Positions 1 through 8,615 of a stretch of DNA of 35,849 nt are shown here, one piece after another. The DNA is from a virus. Location of the stretch: positions 1-35,849 of the IMG/VR virus record IMGVR_UViG_3300028394_000183. One strand, written 5' to 3'. How positions within the stretch are numbered: the stretch's first letter is position 1; each line of letters starts with the position of its first letter. A program made the position numbers and the translations under genes. The notes under the pieces are model-generated. The model had not been told where the DNA came from. It did not search any database and saw nothing but the letters and a program-made list of their open reading frames with translations.

Positions 1-118
1 CATTGGCGTTAAACAAATCATTGATTGATTGCGCCGTCTCCGTCGTCAGACGAGACGTGGGCACGCCAATCAGCCCGCAAATGTTAGCCAAAGCGCGACT
101 GTAGGCGATTGTTCTCAC
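1..118 (-). CDS. connector/tail protein, N-terminal fragment cut by the window edge
   Basis: This is the left-edge copy of the first 39 codons of the 438-aa connector/tail protein that is complete at 34373-35689. The reading frame starts at a GTG at 116-118, directly after the TAA of the 117-aa gene downstream on the minus strand. It runs off the left edge only because the circle was opened here. The amino acids are the same as in the complete copy, and the differences at 11, 17 and 26 are silent. Treat it as the same gene, not a second one. Confidence 0.9.
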   Translation of the reverse strand, partial: MRTIAYSRALANICGLIGVPTSRLTTETAQSINDLFNAN

Positions 119-278
119 TTAGTCTTTGTTTTTCATCCATCCACCTGTTAAACCATGACGAGCAGGATTGACCTTAGGACGATAGCCAACGGCACACAGA
201 TGCGGATTATCTTTCAGATACTCAGGCATCCATTCATGGACGTTATTCCCGTGCTGACCCTGCAAACGGAAGAAGAGG
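1..278. repeat. left copy of the 278-bp terminal direct repeat
   Basis: Bases 1-278 align without gaps to 35572-35849, an offset of 35571. Five mismatches are visible at 11, 17, 26, 128 and 152. All are transitions, and all fall in third codon positions without changing the protein. This marks the ends of a circular or circularly permuted unit of about 35.57 kb, read from slightly different genomes at the two ends. Confidence 0.93.
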
Positions 279-472
279 CGGCTATTGATGCGTGCAGCCA
301 TCTGCCCAAGACCTTCCATCTGCGTAGAGCCTTGTTTACGCATCTCCGCGGCTAGACGGGCCTGGTCCTCATGGACCTTGGCTTTCTCATTGGGCAGACC
401 ATTCTGGATCTCCCACCACCATTTGCGGACAAACTCCTTGGGAATATCTGTGACTATTTGATCGCTGCTCAT
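119..472 (-). CDS. hypothetical 117-aa late protein
   Basis: This is a 117-aa soluble protein of no family I recognise. It is charged, with a Trp-rich patch (KWWWE, around residues 17-21), a helical central part rich in Ala, Arg and Glu, and a Gly/Lys-rich C-terminus. Its ATG (470-472) directly follows the T-tract of a strong minus-strand terminator at 473-513, so it should be transcribed from its own promoter or by read-through. Its stop abuts the GTG of the connector/tail gene with no spacer. Its position between the head genes and the connector suggests a small head-completion or virion accessory role, but nothing in the sequence proves this. The C-terminal part recurs at 35690-35849 as the other end of the circle. 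Confidence 0.75.
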   Translation of the reverse strand: MSSDQIVTDIPKEFVRKWWWEIQNGLPNEKAKVHEDQARLAAEMRKQGSTQMEGLGQMAARINSRLFFRLQGQHGNNVHEWMPEYLKDNPHLCAVGYRPKVNPARHGLTGGWMKNKD

Positions 473-513
473 TAAAAAAGAAAAGGGGCAGAGCCTCGGA
501 TGAGGATGCCCCC
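473..513 (-). terminator. Rho-independent terminator after the capsid/decoration genes
   Basis: On the minus strand an outer stem (485-490 with 507-512, GGGGCA/TGCCCC) encloses an inner CCTC/GAGG stem (494-497 with 502-505) and a 4-nt loop. It is followed by TTTTCTTTTTT (473-484). It sits between the decoration-like gene (stop at 527) and the start codon of the next gene at 472. It should end or attenuate the head-gene transcript before the tail genes. Both stem and T-tract are canonical. Confidence 0.85.
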
Positions 514-526
514 TGTTTAAGATTAC

Positions 527-994
527 TTAACCGAGCTTGTAAGGATCGCTAAGATCCACAATGTTCAGATAAATATCCAGTGAGCCAGCGGTAAGAGCCG
601 AAGGACTGCCGCCTGTTGCGTTCGTAAACGTAGCAACAAGGTTAACAGACGCCGTGCCCTTAACGATAGCAGCGTTGGTAAGAACCCCCGCCAGCACGCC
701 AGCAGTCTTCACGGACTGAGCCGTGACGAGTGCGCTAGTGCTGCTGGTGGTGCCAACGTTGACTGAAAACGCCGTCGTGCCCGCAAAGGCAGTCGTGATG
801 TTCACCAGTGCATTGTTCATTACGAAGTTCGACGGCAAAGTACCGAGCGTCAACGTTACGGTGTCGGAAGCTCCGGAACCGTAAGCAACGTCATTGTAAT
901 CAACGTGAAACTTGTTGGAGAATCCGCGAGCTTGCTCTTGCAGCGAAAGCTGTGAGAGGTCTGCGCGGGCGATGGTTACTGCTGTATCAGCCAT
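527..994 (-). CDS. head decoration / auxiliary capsid-like protein
   Basis: This is a 155-aa protein rich in Thr, Ala, Val and Ser. It has alternating beta-strand patterns from about residue 40 to the end and a short, more helical N-terminal arm (residues 1-35). It is encoded 31 bp downstream of the major capsid gene and just upstream of a terminator, the usual place for a capsid decoration or stabilising protein. The composition fits a beta-sandwich on the outside of a capsid. This is one of the few starts with a Shine-Dalgarno-like AAAAGGA, 7 nt before ATG, which fits high expression. The family is not recognised; the role is inferred from position and fold type. Confidence 0.6.
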   Translation of the reverse strand: MADTAVTIARADLSQLSLQEQARGFSNKFHVDYNDVAYGSGASDTVTLTLGTLPSNFVMNNALVNITTAFAGTTAFSVNVGTTSSTSALVTAQSVKTAGVLAGVLTNAAIVKGTASVNLVATFTNATGGSPSALTAGSLDIYLNIVDLSDPYKLG

Positions 995-1025
995 TGTAGT
1001 GTCCTTTTATGTTGAGGATTATTGT

Positions 1026-2024
1026 TTAGCTGGAACCAGCAAATTTGCCGAGACCAAGCGGATTCTTAACCATGAGGGTAAGAGCCGCAAGGATGAACCC
1101 GCGACGACCACCACCAAGATCAGGCAATTCGTTAGATTCGATACCGAGCATATAGCCCAGACCGACCAACTCTGGATCAATGACGTAACCGCGAGCTTTC
1201 TGTTGGTTAGTCGTGGTCGAGGGATCTGCACCATCGAGGATACCGTTGAACAAGTCAGGTACAATCGTAACAGTGTGGAAGTCTCCGACGTACATCGTGA
1301 CATCCAAATCAATCTGATGCTCGGTAGCATCCTGAGTGACTTGGTAGGATTTTGATGTAGTCGTACCTTCTTGACGCTGGAATTTGCTGACAGCCCGCTT
1401 GAGCGAGGGACCAGCAAACAACGTGTACGAACGGCGACCACCGACCTGTTGGAAGATCGACTGAAACACGTCGTTGAAAGCCGACTCGGAAAGGTTACCA
1501 GTAGTATTAGTGTCGATGTTAGCCGAAGGCGTACGAAACGCTGCGGGAACGTCGGAACCAGGGGATGCGCTGATCCACTTGCCAAGCGCACGAGCCTTGT
1601 AAGGCGCGGGCGGGGCTTCCTGTTGGCGGTCATTATCGGAACCGATACAGGCTTCGATATCGCGTTTGATTTCGCGCATAGCCTTCATTTTGGCATTCGC
1701 GACCTCGCTGGACACGCCAGCAACGTCAGAAGCCTCCTGAAGACGCGAAACCATCCACTGTTCGCGGAACTGCTGGACGTAATTGCCCAGACGAGCGCGA
1801 TTGACGGCTTGATTGGAGAACGCAAGGACATCTTGACCTTCCAGCACGCCACCGAAGTTAACGGCGGAAAGGGTGTCCACTTGCCATTCTTGATACGCAT
1901 TCGTCATGCGTTTAGTTTTCGAGAAGGTCGAAACCTTCGGAGTATCCTCGGGGGCGAGGATGGTCAGGAAATCTGTGAGGTCTTCACGATCACCGGCAAC
2001 ATTGTAAGTAGTAGATAGGGCCAT
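1026..2024 (-). CDS. major capsid protein, SU10-like (DUF5309 type)
   Basis: This 332-aa protein builds the icosahedral shell. Its N-terminus, with DLTDFLTILAPEDTP (about residues 16-30) followed by a K-T-K-R and W-Q-V-D segment, matches the pattern of SU10-type HK97-fold capsid proteins. The middle has the long spine-helix-like stretch (VANAKMKAMREIKRDIE) and a Q-rich loop. The C-terminus has P-D-L-G-G-G-R-R-G-F-I-L, resembling the family's last beta-sheet. The length is normal for the family. It lies between scaffold (12 bp upstream) and decoration gene, the standard head order. No signal peptide or protease-cleaved prodomain is evident, so a separate scaffold is expected. Confidence 0.88.
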   Translation of the reverse strand: MALSTTYNVAGDREDLTDFLTILAPEDTPKVSTFSKTKRMTNAYQEWQVDTLSAVNFGGVLEGQDVLAFSNQAVNRARLGNYVQQFREQWMVSRLQEASDVAGVSSEVANAKMKAMREIKRDIEACIGSDNDRQQEAPPAPYKARALGKWISASPGSDVPAAFRTPSANIDTNTTGNLSESAFNDVFQSIFQQVGGRRSYTLFAGPSLKRAVSKFQRQEGTTTSKSYQVTQDATEHQIDLDVTMYVGDFHTVTIVPDLFNGILDGADPSTTTNQQKARGYVIDPELVGLGYMLGIESNELPDLGGGRRGFILAALTLMVKNPLGLGKFAGSS

Positions 2025-2036
2025 TGTAGAACGAGT

Positions 2037-3131
2037 TTAACGGTTGAATTTTGCTTTTTCTTTTGCCAGCAGAAATGCTGCTGCTTCGTTTGCCGTGACG
2101 CCACCTTTCTTGGATAATTGTGACCGCATCGCTTCAATCTGGTTGGCTGATTTCGCTGCTGAAGGCATACGAACGTCACCACCATTGGAAGAAACAACTG
2201 ATTGACTGGACGGAGGACGGTTGCTCATAGCAGTTTTAGGCTTGTTGTCTGTTTTTGCAGCCTTCTGTTTAGCATCGAGGGACCGAAGCCCTTCGATTTG
2301 CACTCCAATGATCCAATCCGCATTAGGCAGATTCTTCATCCAGGGCATCTGTGACAATGCTTGTTGGGCGAGGACGTATTCAGGCGCACTTTTGTCTTTC
2401 AGATAGGGAAACATCTGATGAGCGACTTGCTGCGACTGCTGCTTCTGCGTCAGGAACTGTGTACGGGCTGGAATGTCATCATCGAGCGTTTTTTCTGCAT
2501 TACGCAGAATCGCTTTTAACTCACTCCGTCCCAAAACAGTATCGCCAACTTGAATCGGCTCAAAGTCGTCACGATCTAATTGATCTTGGGCGAATCGCTT
2601 GGCTTCCTTGGCCTGTTGCTGTAAGGAGGCTAATGCTTGAAAGTCATCAATCTGGGCCAGCGGCACATTGGCAGGCATCTGTGCGGTTGCTGGCTTTTGA
2701 GTAGCTTGTTCAGCGGGAGGGGAACTGTTTCTTTCTCCTAGCTGGGACTCAAGCTGCTCTAATCGCGACTCCAAGGCTTTTCGCTTGGCGACTTCTTTAC
2801 CGATACGCTTGTCGATTTTCTTCTGAAGCTCTGGTGTAATATCCTGAGAAGGAACATCAGCTTCACCATCGGATGTTTCCACCTCTTGGCTCGGCTCGGC
2901 AGACTCGGCGGAAGCTTCGTCTGGGTTGACTGAAGTATTTGACGCTGATTCCTGCGTCGGAGCAGTCTGTTCAGTCTGTCGTTGAGCTTTAGCGTTTTCG
3001 GACTCGATGTTAAGGAGTCGTTGTGCTGCTTGCGCGACACTCAGATTACTCTTTTTCGGTGCATCATTTTTTGCCTCAGTAGATACTTCGGCTGGCTGTG
3101 AAGAAGCGGATTCGACGTTTTCGTTAGACAT
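2037..3131 (-). CDS. scaffolding protein
   Basis: This 364-aa protein is highly charged and Gln/Ala/Ser-rich. Its N-terminal 100 residues are acidic and disordered. A long coiled-coil (about residues 95-145) has repeated Lys/Glu/Leu heptads, a central helical domain follows, and the C-terminus is basic (ANEAAAFLLAKEKAKFNR). This composition, and the position immediately upstream of the capsid gene, are typical of internal scaffolds that guide procapsid assembly and then leave. The basic C-terminal helix would be the capsid-binding end by analogy with P22 scaffold. A 121-bp gap with a promoter candidate precedes it. Scaffolds diverge quickly, so the assignment rests on composition and position. 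Confidence 0.75.
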   Translation of the reverse strand: MSNENVESASSQPAEVSTEAKNDAPKKSNLSVAQAAQRLLNIESENAKAQRQTEQTAPTQESASNTSVNPDEASAESAEPSQEVETSDGEADVPSQDITPELQKKIDKRIGKEVAKRKALESRLEQLESQLGERNSSPPAEQATQKPATAQMPANVPLAQIDDFQALASLQQQAKEAKRFAQDQLDRDDFEPIQVGDTVLGRSELKAILRNAEKTLDDDIPARTQFLTQKQQSQQVAHQMFPYLKDKSAPEYVLAQQALSQMPWMKNLPNADWIIGVQIEGLRSLDAKQKAAKTDNKPKTAMSNRPPSSQSVVSSNGGDVRMPSAAKSANQIEAMRSQLSKKGGVTANEAAAFLLAKEKAKFNR

Positions 3132-3201
3132 GGGATTATAGCCCCCAAGGGCCGATAGACTTCATGGCGGATGCCAAGTATCGGTACAAATGCGTGCGCC
3201 A

Positions 3202-3229
3202 ACTATACTGTCAACAATAAATACAACAA
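3202..3229 (-). promoter_or_regulatory. possible sigma70-like promoter for scaffold-capsid-decoration
   Basis: In the only sizeable gap of the head operon, the minus strand has TTGTTG (3224-3229) and TATAGT (3202-3207) separated by 16 bp, about 70 bp before the scaffold ATG. An overlapping TTGACA (3209-3214) is also present. The surrounding DNA is AT-rich. It would allow extra expression of scaffold and capsid. This is a motif match only. Confidence 0.35.
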
Positions 3230-3252
3230 TTTATTGCACTGACTGAAACCTA

Positions 3253-3549
3253 TTAGGCTCCGCGGTCTTCAGCATCGGTCTCTGCTTGCAGCAATTGCTG
3301 CTGAACAAAGTCATCGTACAACGCAATAATCTGTGAGTACGCTCGGAGTTCCCCCGTGGATGCAAGGGTCATACGATCATTTTGAACAACTGCATCGGAA
3401 CACAGATCAATCATGGTGGAATGCTGCATTTCGCGCAGTTCCTCAATGAAATTCTGGAAGTTATCGTTCCCAACCAAACCAAACATGGTATGACGCAAGT
3501 TAGCAAACTTCTCAGTAGAACTCTGATGGGGATCGCGACGTTTCTTCAT
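3253..3549 (-). CDS. small head-region protein, 98 aa
   Basis: This 98-aa soluble protein has a basic N-terminus (KKRRDPHQ) and an otherwise helical, acidic body rich in Gln and Glu. I do not recognise a family. Its ATG overlaps the TGA of the portal gene by four bases (ATGA), so translation is probably coupled to portal. It comes before scaffold. Small proteins at this position in short-tailed phages can be head-assembly factors or a portal-associated chaperone. That role is inference from position. Confidence 0.7.
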   Translation of the reverse strand: MKKRRDPHQSSTEKFANLRHTMFGLVGNDNFQNFIEELREMQHSTMIDLCSDAVVQNDRMTLASTGELRAYSQIIALYDDFVQQQLLQAETDAEDRGA

Positions 3550-5693
3550 TTGGAGGCTGTAGCTGCAGTGGGATTAGGCATGGTAGCACCTAGGCGACCA
3601 ATAACAGCGTTTTGCTGTTGCTGCATCTGGAACTCATACTGTTTCTTGCGGGTATCCAAACGCTGACGGAAGGGTTCATCTTGGGCGTACCGTTGCTGAA
3701 TGTCAGGTTGCTGCAAATACTGCTCCATGATTTGCAGACCAAATTGCGGAGGTGTGCCAGGCTTGATGTTCTTGGGAATGCCGGCAAAGATCTGCGTAAG
3801 ATCCTGCTGTTCGTCCTCCACTAGCTGTTGCTGGGCCTGTTGCACGGGACGAATAATGCGCTCGGCAATGTTAGGATCAATGGTGGAGATGAATGCGGTG
3901 CAGAGGGCAGAATAATCAATGATTCCATCGCGGTCGAGGGACTGAGCAGCCTGAATAATGGCAGTCCATTTCTCACTCATCCGCTTGAAGTCAGTGGATT
4001 GCACGTCCCATGACAGATAGAAATCAAACTCTTCGTTGATGTCACCCTTGTTGAACAGTTGAAGGTTGGTGTCCTTAACGCCCATTACGCGGAACATGAC
4101 TTCATCTTGTCCGTACTGCTTGTAGAGCTTCCAGACCTGTCGGAAGGTGCGTGACAAACAACTGAGGAATTTATCCACCTCAAATTGATTGTAGATGGGG
4201 TCAATGGCAGGGTCACCCTCACGAGAGGCAAATCCATTGTACTCCTTGAATGAGGCTTCCAACAACGTCTCGGACGTGTTGGTGTTCATGTCAGGAATAG
4301 GACGATCTGCGTAATGGTATTCGTTGGGCCTGCGCTCCGAAATCATGGCTCCTGGCCCCCAGCGTCCTGGTGGGCGTCCTTGCGGGTAGCAAATGGGCGG
4401 AAGGATGCCTAGAGAGGCCGCGTCAATGCGACTATCTTTATGCGCCTTGATTTGGTCCTGCCAAGGCTTGCCTGGTTCTGGTACGCCGCGTGAATCGTGC
4501 AACTTGCGGCTCAGATACTCGCGACGGTACAAAACAAACGGATACTCGCCGTGGGCGTAACCAAGCAGACCTGTTTTGGCGTAGCCGTCATGGTTCTGAT
4601 CGGCAGGCAGCATCGGGTTAAAGATGGTGCAGTAAATTCCTGGCGTTCCATCTTCGTCTGACAAGCGTTGGTAAGCGTAGACAACGCCAATGCGGTCAGT
4701 GAACCGCTGTTGAGTGTAGACGAAGGAACGACTGATAGGTTGAAGGTACTCGCTGGGGCTAATGGTAATCAGTTGTCCGCGTACTTTCTGAATGGCAGCT
4801 TCCACCCAATTCTCGTCCCAGCCATCGGTCTGTACCAAGGCACGCAATTGCTCCGCGGTAAAATACTCTACGCGGTAGATACCTGGCGTATGTTCAAGAT
4901 CGGTAGAAAAGGATGGGATAAAAACGTGCTCATCCAGATTAAAAGCGCGGATGATGGGGTAGGACCGCTCAGGACCGTCCATTGGCACGGTGGTTTCACC
5001 TGTGTCGCGCAACTCTTTCAGCATCTTGCCAGCTTTGCCTTTGGAGCAATCGTATTGCTTGACAAAGATTTCCTTTAGGTCGTCGGCTGCGCTCTTGTCT
5101 TCCAAGAGGGCCATGATGTCGATAGCAGGAAACTGCTCTTGCAAATCTTGCAAACGGACGCTGACCATAACCTTCTCTTTGCGCTTCTCCCAGAATTGAC
5201 CCATGACGGCAATGCCTTTTTCGTCCATGAAGTTAGCGCACATCTCAATCTCGCGCTCAATTTCAGGAATTTGCGTCTGAATCATCCAACGCATAAAGTT
5301 GCTGACGAGCTGGCTGCGGGAACCGTCCTCTGAGCCTACGGGTACAGCGGTAAGGTTCGAGCGTTTAAACGCCATTCCCTTCATCGCAACTTTCTTGTTG
5401 ATGATATTATCAACGAGGAAGCAGCGCAAATCGCTAGCACCATCCCACGGAGTGGGGCTTACTTTGCTACCTTCGCGAGAATGCTTTTTACCATCGGCAG
5501 ATTGACCGTTCCAGATAGCGTAACGTGTCTCGTAGTTCAACCGGCATTGATCAATAAATGGCTGGTTGTCGCGCACGCAATCTTCAAAGGCTTTCTTCAG
5601 CAGGTTGAAGTTTGGACCTTCGTTTTCAGACGGGGCCAATTGAAGGCCAGGGTCTGAAGTCATAGATTTGGCATTGCCGTCAATAGAACTCAT
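3546..5693 (-). CDS. portal protein
   Basis: This 715-aa protein is large, as in P22-like and SU10-like phages. It would form the dodecameric ring at one capsid vertex through which DNA is packaged and ejected. The N-terminal half has the clip/wing-like pattern with W-N-G-Q-S-A-D-G and S-K-V-S-P-T-P-W-D-G-A-S-D (about residues 60-90), common to large podoviral portals. A hydrophobic-helix plus acidic segment and a Gln-rich C-terminal helix (from about 630: QQAQQQLVEDEQQ, then EFQMQQQQ) resemble a barrel. It lies 44 bp after the terminase gene and overlaps the next gene by 4 bp. Length, position and overall pattern agree. Confidence 0.85.
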   Translation of the reverse strand: MSSIDGNAKSMTSDPGLQLAPSENEGPNFNLLKKAFEDCVRDNQPFIDQCRLNYETRYAIWNGQSADGKKHSREGSKVSPTPWDGASDLRCFLVDNIINKKVAMKGMAFKRSNLTAVPVGSEDGSRSQLVSNFMRWMIQTQIPEIEREIEMCANFMDEKGIAVMGQFWEKRKEKVMVSVRLQDLQEQFPAIDIMALLEDKSAADDLKEIFVKQYDCSKGKAGKMLKELRDTGETTVPMDGPERSYPIIRAFNLDEHVFIPSFSTDLEHTPGIYRVEYFTAEQLRALVQTDGWDENWVEAAIQKVRGQLITISPSEYLQPISRSFVYTQQRFTDRIGVVYAYQRLSDEDGTPGIYCTIFNPMLPADQNHDGYAKTGLLGYAHGEYPFVLYRREYLSRKLHDSRGVPEPGKPWQDQIKAHKDSRIDAASLGILPPICYPQGRPPGRWGPGAMISERRPNEYHYADRPIPDMNTNTSETLLEASFKEYNGFASREGDPAIDPIYNQFEVDKFLSCLSRTFRQVWKLYKQYGQDEVMFRVMGVKDTNLQLFNKGDINEEFDFYLSWDVQSTDFKRMSEKWTAIIQAAQSLDRDGIIDYSALCTAFISTIDPNIAERIIRPVQQAQQQLVEDEQQDLTQIFAGIPKNIKPGTPPQFGLQIMEQYLQQPDIQQRYAQDEPFRQRLDTRKKQYEFQMQQQQNAVIGRLGATMPNPTAATASK

Positions 5694-5737
5694 AGGCTTA
5701 TGTCACGACTATTGTAGGTTTTTAATAAATCAAGCAA

Positions 5738-7378
5738 TCAATAACTCCAAGTCCTATCGTCAATCTGCTTATTGGCGTGCGGATCGACAAAGGAGCACTG
5801 GGAAACCAACAGGTACCGTAAACAGTCAATAGGATCCTTGCTAGCTTCGTCTTTGCCACCCTTGGCTGTATATTCCTGCAAGGAATAGATCAAATTTTGG
5901 CAGCGTTCGCTGATGTAAATTTTGGGCGCGTTGAGGGATGATATGGGTTTGCTTTCATCGTAGGAAAACAAGCCATTGATAAGCTGGATGCCGTTCTCGA
6001 TTTCAACGCCAGGGGCTGGCAGAAAAATCATACCGGCATCGTCAAGCTCGCTGATAATTGTGGTAGCTCCATCCGCAGATTGTTTTTCGGCAGCACCTAG
6101 GCGTGGATCGATAAACCGCTCAAAGATAGTTTCCCCTTCCTCGCAATGTTTCATCAATTCGACGTAATCGTTGATGCCTCTCTTGGATCCTTTCTGAGCT
6201 GGGCCTGCTTTACCCTCGGGTCCGGTGCCTGGCAATGCCCAATCGTCGTAGTCGGGCCACTCGCGGTAAATCCACCACGTCCCTGCGGCATCAATCGCTG
6301 CCCAGATCATAAACCAATTTTTGGAGCCAGCGGGATCCAGCACCATGTAACGGGTAACATTGTAATCCACGTTGTTGGTCCACGGCAGTTTTTCGTGAGG
6401 GATGACGTTGACCTCTTTGTTGAACCCAGGAAACACGCTGGTCATGCTCTTGGTCGGCACGCCATAGGCACGGGCAAACACTTCATCTTTGGAGCGACCT
6501 AACAGTTTGTTCCTAAAATCTGAGGTATCGATAAAGCTGTTATCCTCTGTCCAAAAGTAATAAATGATGGTCCCAGGACGCGACAACGATTCTTGAACGA
6601 CAGGAAGCTCGCGGCCTACGAGCGGGGCAAAACGTTTCTCTAACGTGCGAGTCTTGCCAAGGATGTCCTGCACCAAGGGTGTCCAGCCAGTAAGCGTGGT
6701 AAACGTCAGGAGAATGCGCCCGTGGTAGTCGGTAGTGCGGTACTGCAATGTCTCAAACATCTTCTGCGGGCATTCCTCGTCGCACCAAATTAGATGCGCC
6801 TTAAAACCTTCAGCTACTTGGGCATCGGCTTGATAGCTGCGGTAGTTGCTAAACTTAATGCTGCCTCCACGCCTAAATCCATTAACGGGTGGGAGGATGC
6901 AAATGTTGTCGGTAAAACCGTTCTTTTGGGAGTATTGAACGCTGTGATTAAGTCCTTTCTTGGTGGGCAAGTTGCGAATGCCATCGGGCAGGGCGTCCCA
7001 GATCATGCGTTGCTGATCTTCGATGGATCGGTCCTCGTTTACGTGGTAGGCCCGAACCTCTGCACCAGGGATTGTCCCTGCCGCCCAAACGCATAACCTG
7101 CTGGCTATCATCGATTTTGAACTACGATTTCCGCCCAGGATGACATGGTTTGTGTACTTGTCCCAGTTCTTCATCATGGTCTGCCATGATGGGAGGATCC
7201 AACCTGCACCTACCGGATTCATCAAAGCGTCGTGATTGCGTTGCTCACGAAACGTCAAGTACTCGGCCAGCTTCTCTTTAGGCCAACTCATCAGAACCGA
7301 ATCAGGTGGATTAGAAACCCACGGAATTCCAAAGTCAGGTTTAAAATCATCGCAGTAATGAACATCGCCAAGTGCCAT
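5738..7378 (-). CDS. terL: terminase large subunit (packaging ATPase and nuclease)
   Basis: This 546-aa protein pumps DNA into the procapsid and cuts concatemers. The ATPase domain shows a Walker A GGNRSSKS (residues 82-89), a Walker B LIWCDEE (196-202, with Asp-Glu) and a coupling motif TFTTLTGW (225-232). The C-terminal RNase-H-like nuclease begins near VLDPAG (Asp348), continues through FIDPRLGAA, and ends with the acidic D-P-I-D-C-L-R-Y-L motif typical of the family. The length is complete. It is followed by portal, the standard order. The packaging type cannot be fixed from the sequence, although the permuted or redundant ends suggest headful or redundant-end packaging. Confidence 0.95.
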   Translation of the reverse strand: MALGDVHYCDDFKPDFGIPWVSNPPDSVLMSWPKEKLAEYLTFREQRNHDALMNPVGAGWILPSWQTMMKNWDKYTNHVILGGNRSSKSMIASRLCVWAAGTIPGAEVRAYHVNEDRSIEDQQRMIWDALPDGIRNLPTKKGLNHSVQYSQKNGFTDNICILPPVNGFRRGGSIKFSNYRSYQADAQVAEGFKAHLIWCDEECPQKMFETLQYRTTDYHGRILLTFTTLTGWTPLVQDILGKTRTLEKRFAPLVGRELPVVQESLSRPGTIIYYFWTEDNSFIDTSDFRNKLLGRSKDEVFARAYGVPTKSMTSVFPGFNKEVNVIPHEKLPWTNNVDYNVTRYMVLDPAGSKNWFMIWAAIDAAGTWWIYREWPDYDDWALPGTGPEGKAGPAQKGSKRGINDYVELMKHCEEGETIFERFIDPRLGAAEKQSADGATTIISELDDAGMIFLPAPGVEIENGIQLINGLFSYDESKPISSLNAPKIYISERCQNLIYSLQEYTAKGGKDEASKDPIDCLRYLLVSQCSFVDPHANKQIDDRTWSY

Positions 7379-7385
7379 AATAAGA

Positions 7386-7583
7386 TTATTTCTTCTTTTT
7401 GAAAGGTTTGATCACCGTTGCATAAGCCACACGGCTTATTTTCAACTGTTTCCAAGTAATGATGCCTTGGCCATCAATGTTAATGCCTTCAGGTTCTGCA
7501 CTGACTGACAGACGGGCGTATTCCCTTGCGCCCTCAATGTCCGGTTCAATTAACCATTCGTTAATTTTTGTACGAGTAATCAT
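7386..7583 (-). CDS. hypothetical 65-aa protein upstream of terminase
   Basis: This is a small basic protein ending in a Lys-rich tail (KPFKKKK). I chose the ATG at 7583 (MITRTKINEW). The longer frame, to about 7667, would add a hydrophobic N-terminus of doubtful reality; a purine-rich AGGAAA lies 18 nt upstream of the chosen ATG. The middle (EGINIDGQGIITWKQLK) looks like a small beta/alpha fold. It lies 7 bp upstream of the large terminase, so it could be a packaging accessory. The family is not recognised. Confidence 0.6.
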   Translation of the reverse strand: MITRTKINEWLIEPDIEGAREYARLSVSAEPEGINIDGQGIITWKQLKISRVAYATVIKPFKKKK

Positions 7584-7719
7584 TGGGCAGGGTGAGATGC
7601 GTTTCCTGCAATAGCCAATGATTCTTTTTATCAACACATCAGGTATTAGAAACGCTAATAACAACAAATGCTGTGAATTTTTAGCTTCAAAGCCTGAGTA
7701 ATGATTGCAGGTTTATTGC

Positions 7720-8613
7720 ATGGCCACTAAACGAATCCTCATTGGAACTCCGCTCAAGGGCGATATTCCTAAATCTTATTTTCGGACTAGCCTAGTTATG
7801 GCGTCCGCCAAGATTCCTGATGTCAAACTAGACTGGATTTTACTAGATGGTCCTGCGGTACAGATTGCCCGCAACGAAATTGCAGCTTACGCTATTGAGA
7901 ACAATTTTGATGAAGTCATCTTCTGGGATAAGGATGTCTTGGCGCAACGCAACGGGGTTGATGTCACGGACAGTGCATTGATGCGGCTGATCGGACATGA
8001 CAAAGATATTGTCACGTCGGTCTACGCCTCTCGATCCTTAGACACGCATTGGCACGTTACGCCGTTGCATGGTGAGGTGGCTAACGAGGAAGGATTGCAG
8101 AAAGTAGAACGCGCAAGCATTGGTTTTTCTAAAATCAAGGTGTCCGTGTTTAAAGCTATTGCTCACGATAACCCAGATCGAGTGGCTATGCTGTTGGATC
8201 CTAATCGTGCGCCACGTTCCATTCCTGAACTGTTTCCTATGGAACTCCAAGGACGCAACATTCCGAGCTACCGTTTGCAACAGATCAAGAATGCCATGAC
8301 TGATTGCAAGAATGATGATAAGTTGCGGATGCGAATTGAACGTGAGTTGTCCGTGCGCTACGATGAACCCAATGCCTACCTTTCGGAGGACTATGGGTTC
8401 TGCAAGCTAGCGCGGGAGTCTGGCTACGACATCTGGATGGATACCCTGATGGTACTTGGTCACGAGTCCAGAGTCACACTGCCTATTGAAACGCCCAAGC
8501 TCATGGAAATGTTGTCCGAGCCTTGGCGCAAAGAAGAATTGGCCGTAATCAAAACTCAACTGATTGAACAGAACCAGAAGGCTAAAGGAAAAAATAACAA
8601 CCTCCGCAACTGA
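7720..8613 (+). CDS. GT-A-like glycosyltransferase of phage type
   Basis: This 297-aa enzyme begins KRILIGTPLKGD (residues 4-15), followed by the ARNEIA segment (50-55) and an acidic strand end FWDKDV (68-73) where GT-A enzymes carry their metal-binding D-x-D. Then comes IVTSVYASR and, further on, a Y-L-S-E-D-Y-G-F-C-K-L-A motif (about 225-236), where the Glu-Asp pair fits the catalytic/acceptor region. This pattern is seen in phage-borne glycosyltransferases. It could glycosylate phage DNA, a virion protein or a host surface glycan; the acceptor is not visible. I chose the ATG at 7720 over the in-frame TTG at 7705. It is on the strand opposite the packaging genes, like a moron insertion. Confidence 0.7.
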   Translation: MATKRILIGTPLKGDIPKSYFRTSLVMASAKIPDVKLDWILLDGPAVQIARNEIAAYAIENNFDEVIFWDKDVLAQRNGVDVTDSALMRLIGHDKDIVTSVYASRSLDTHWHVTPLHGEVANEEGLQKVERASIGFSKIKVSVFKAIAHDNPDRVAMLLDPNRAPRSIPELFPMELQGRNIPSYRLQQIKNAMTDCKNDDKLRMRIERELSVRYDEPNAYLSEDYGFCKLARESGYDIWMDTLMVLGHESRVTLPIETPKLMEMLSEPWRKEELAVIKTQLIEQNQKAKGKNNNLRN

Positions 8614-8615
8614 CC

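Noticed and set aside
1019-1633. Long minus-strand open frame within the capsid gene
   Set aside because: It is an out-of-frame shadow of the major capsid gene, with Arg/Leu/Ser-rich noise and no coding pattern.
5355-5370. GGTTCGAG as a tRNA T-loop
   Set aside because: It lies inside the portal coding sequence and lacks the rest of a tRNA.
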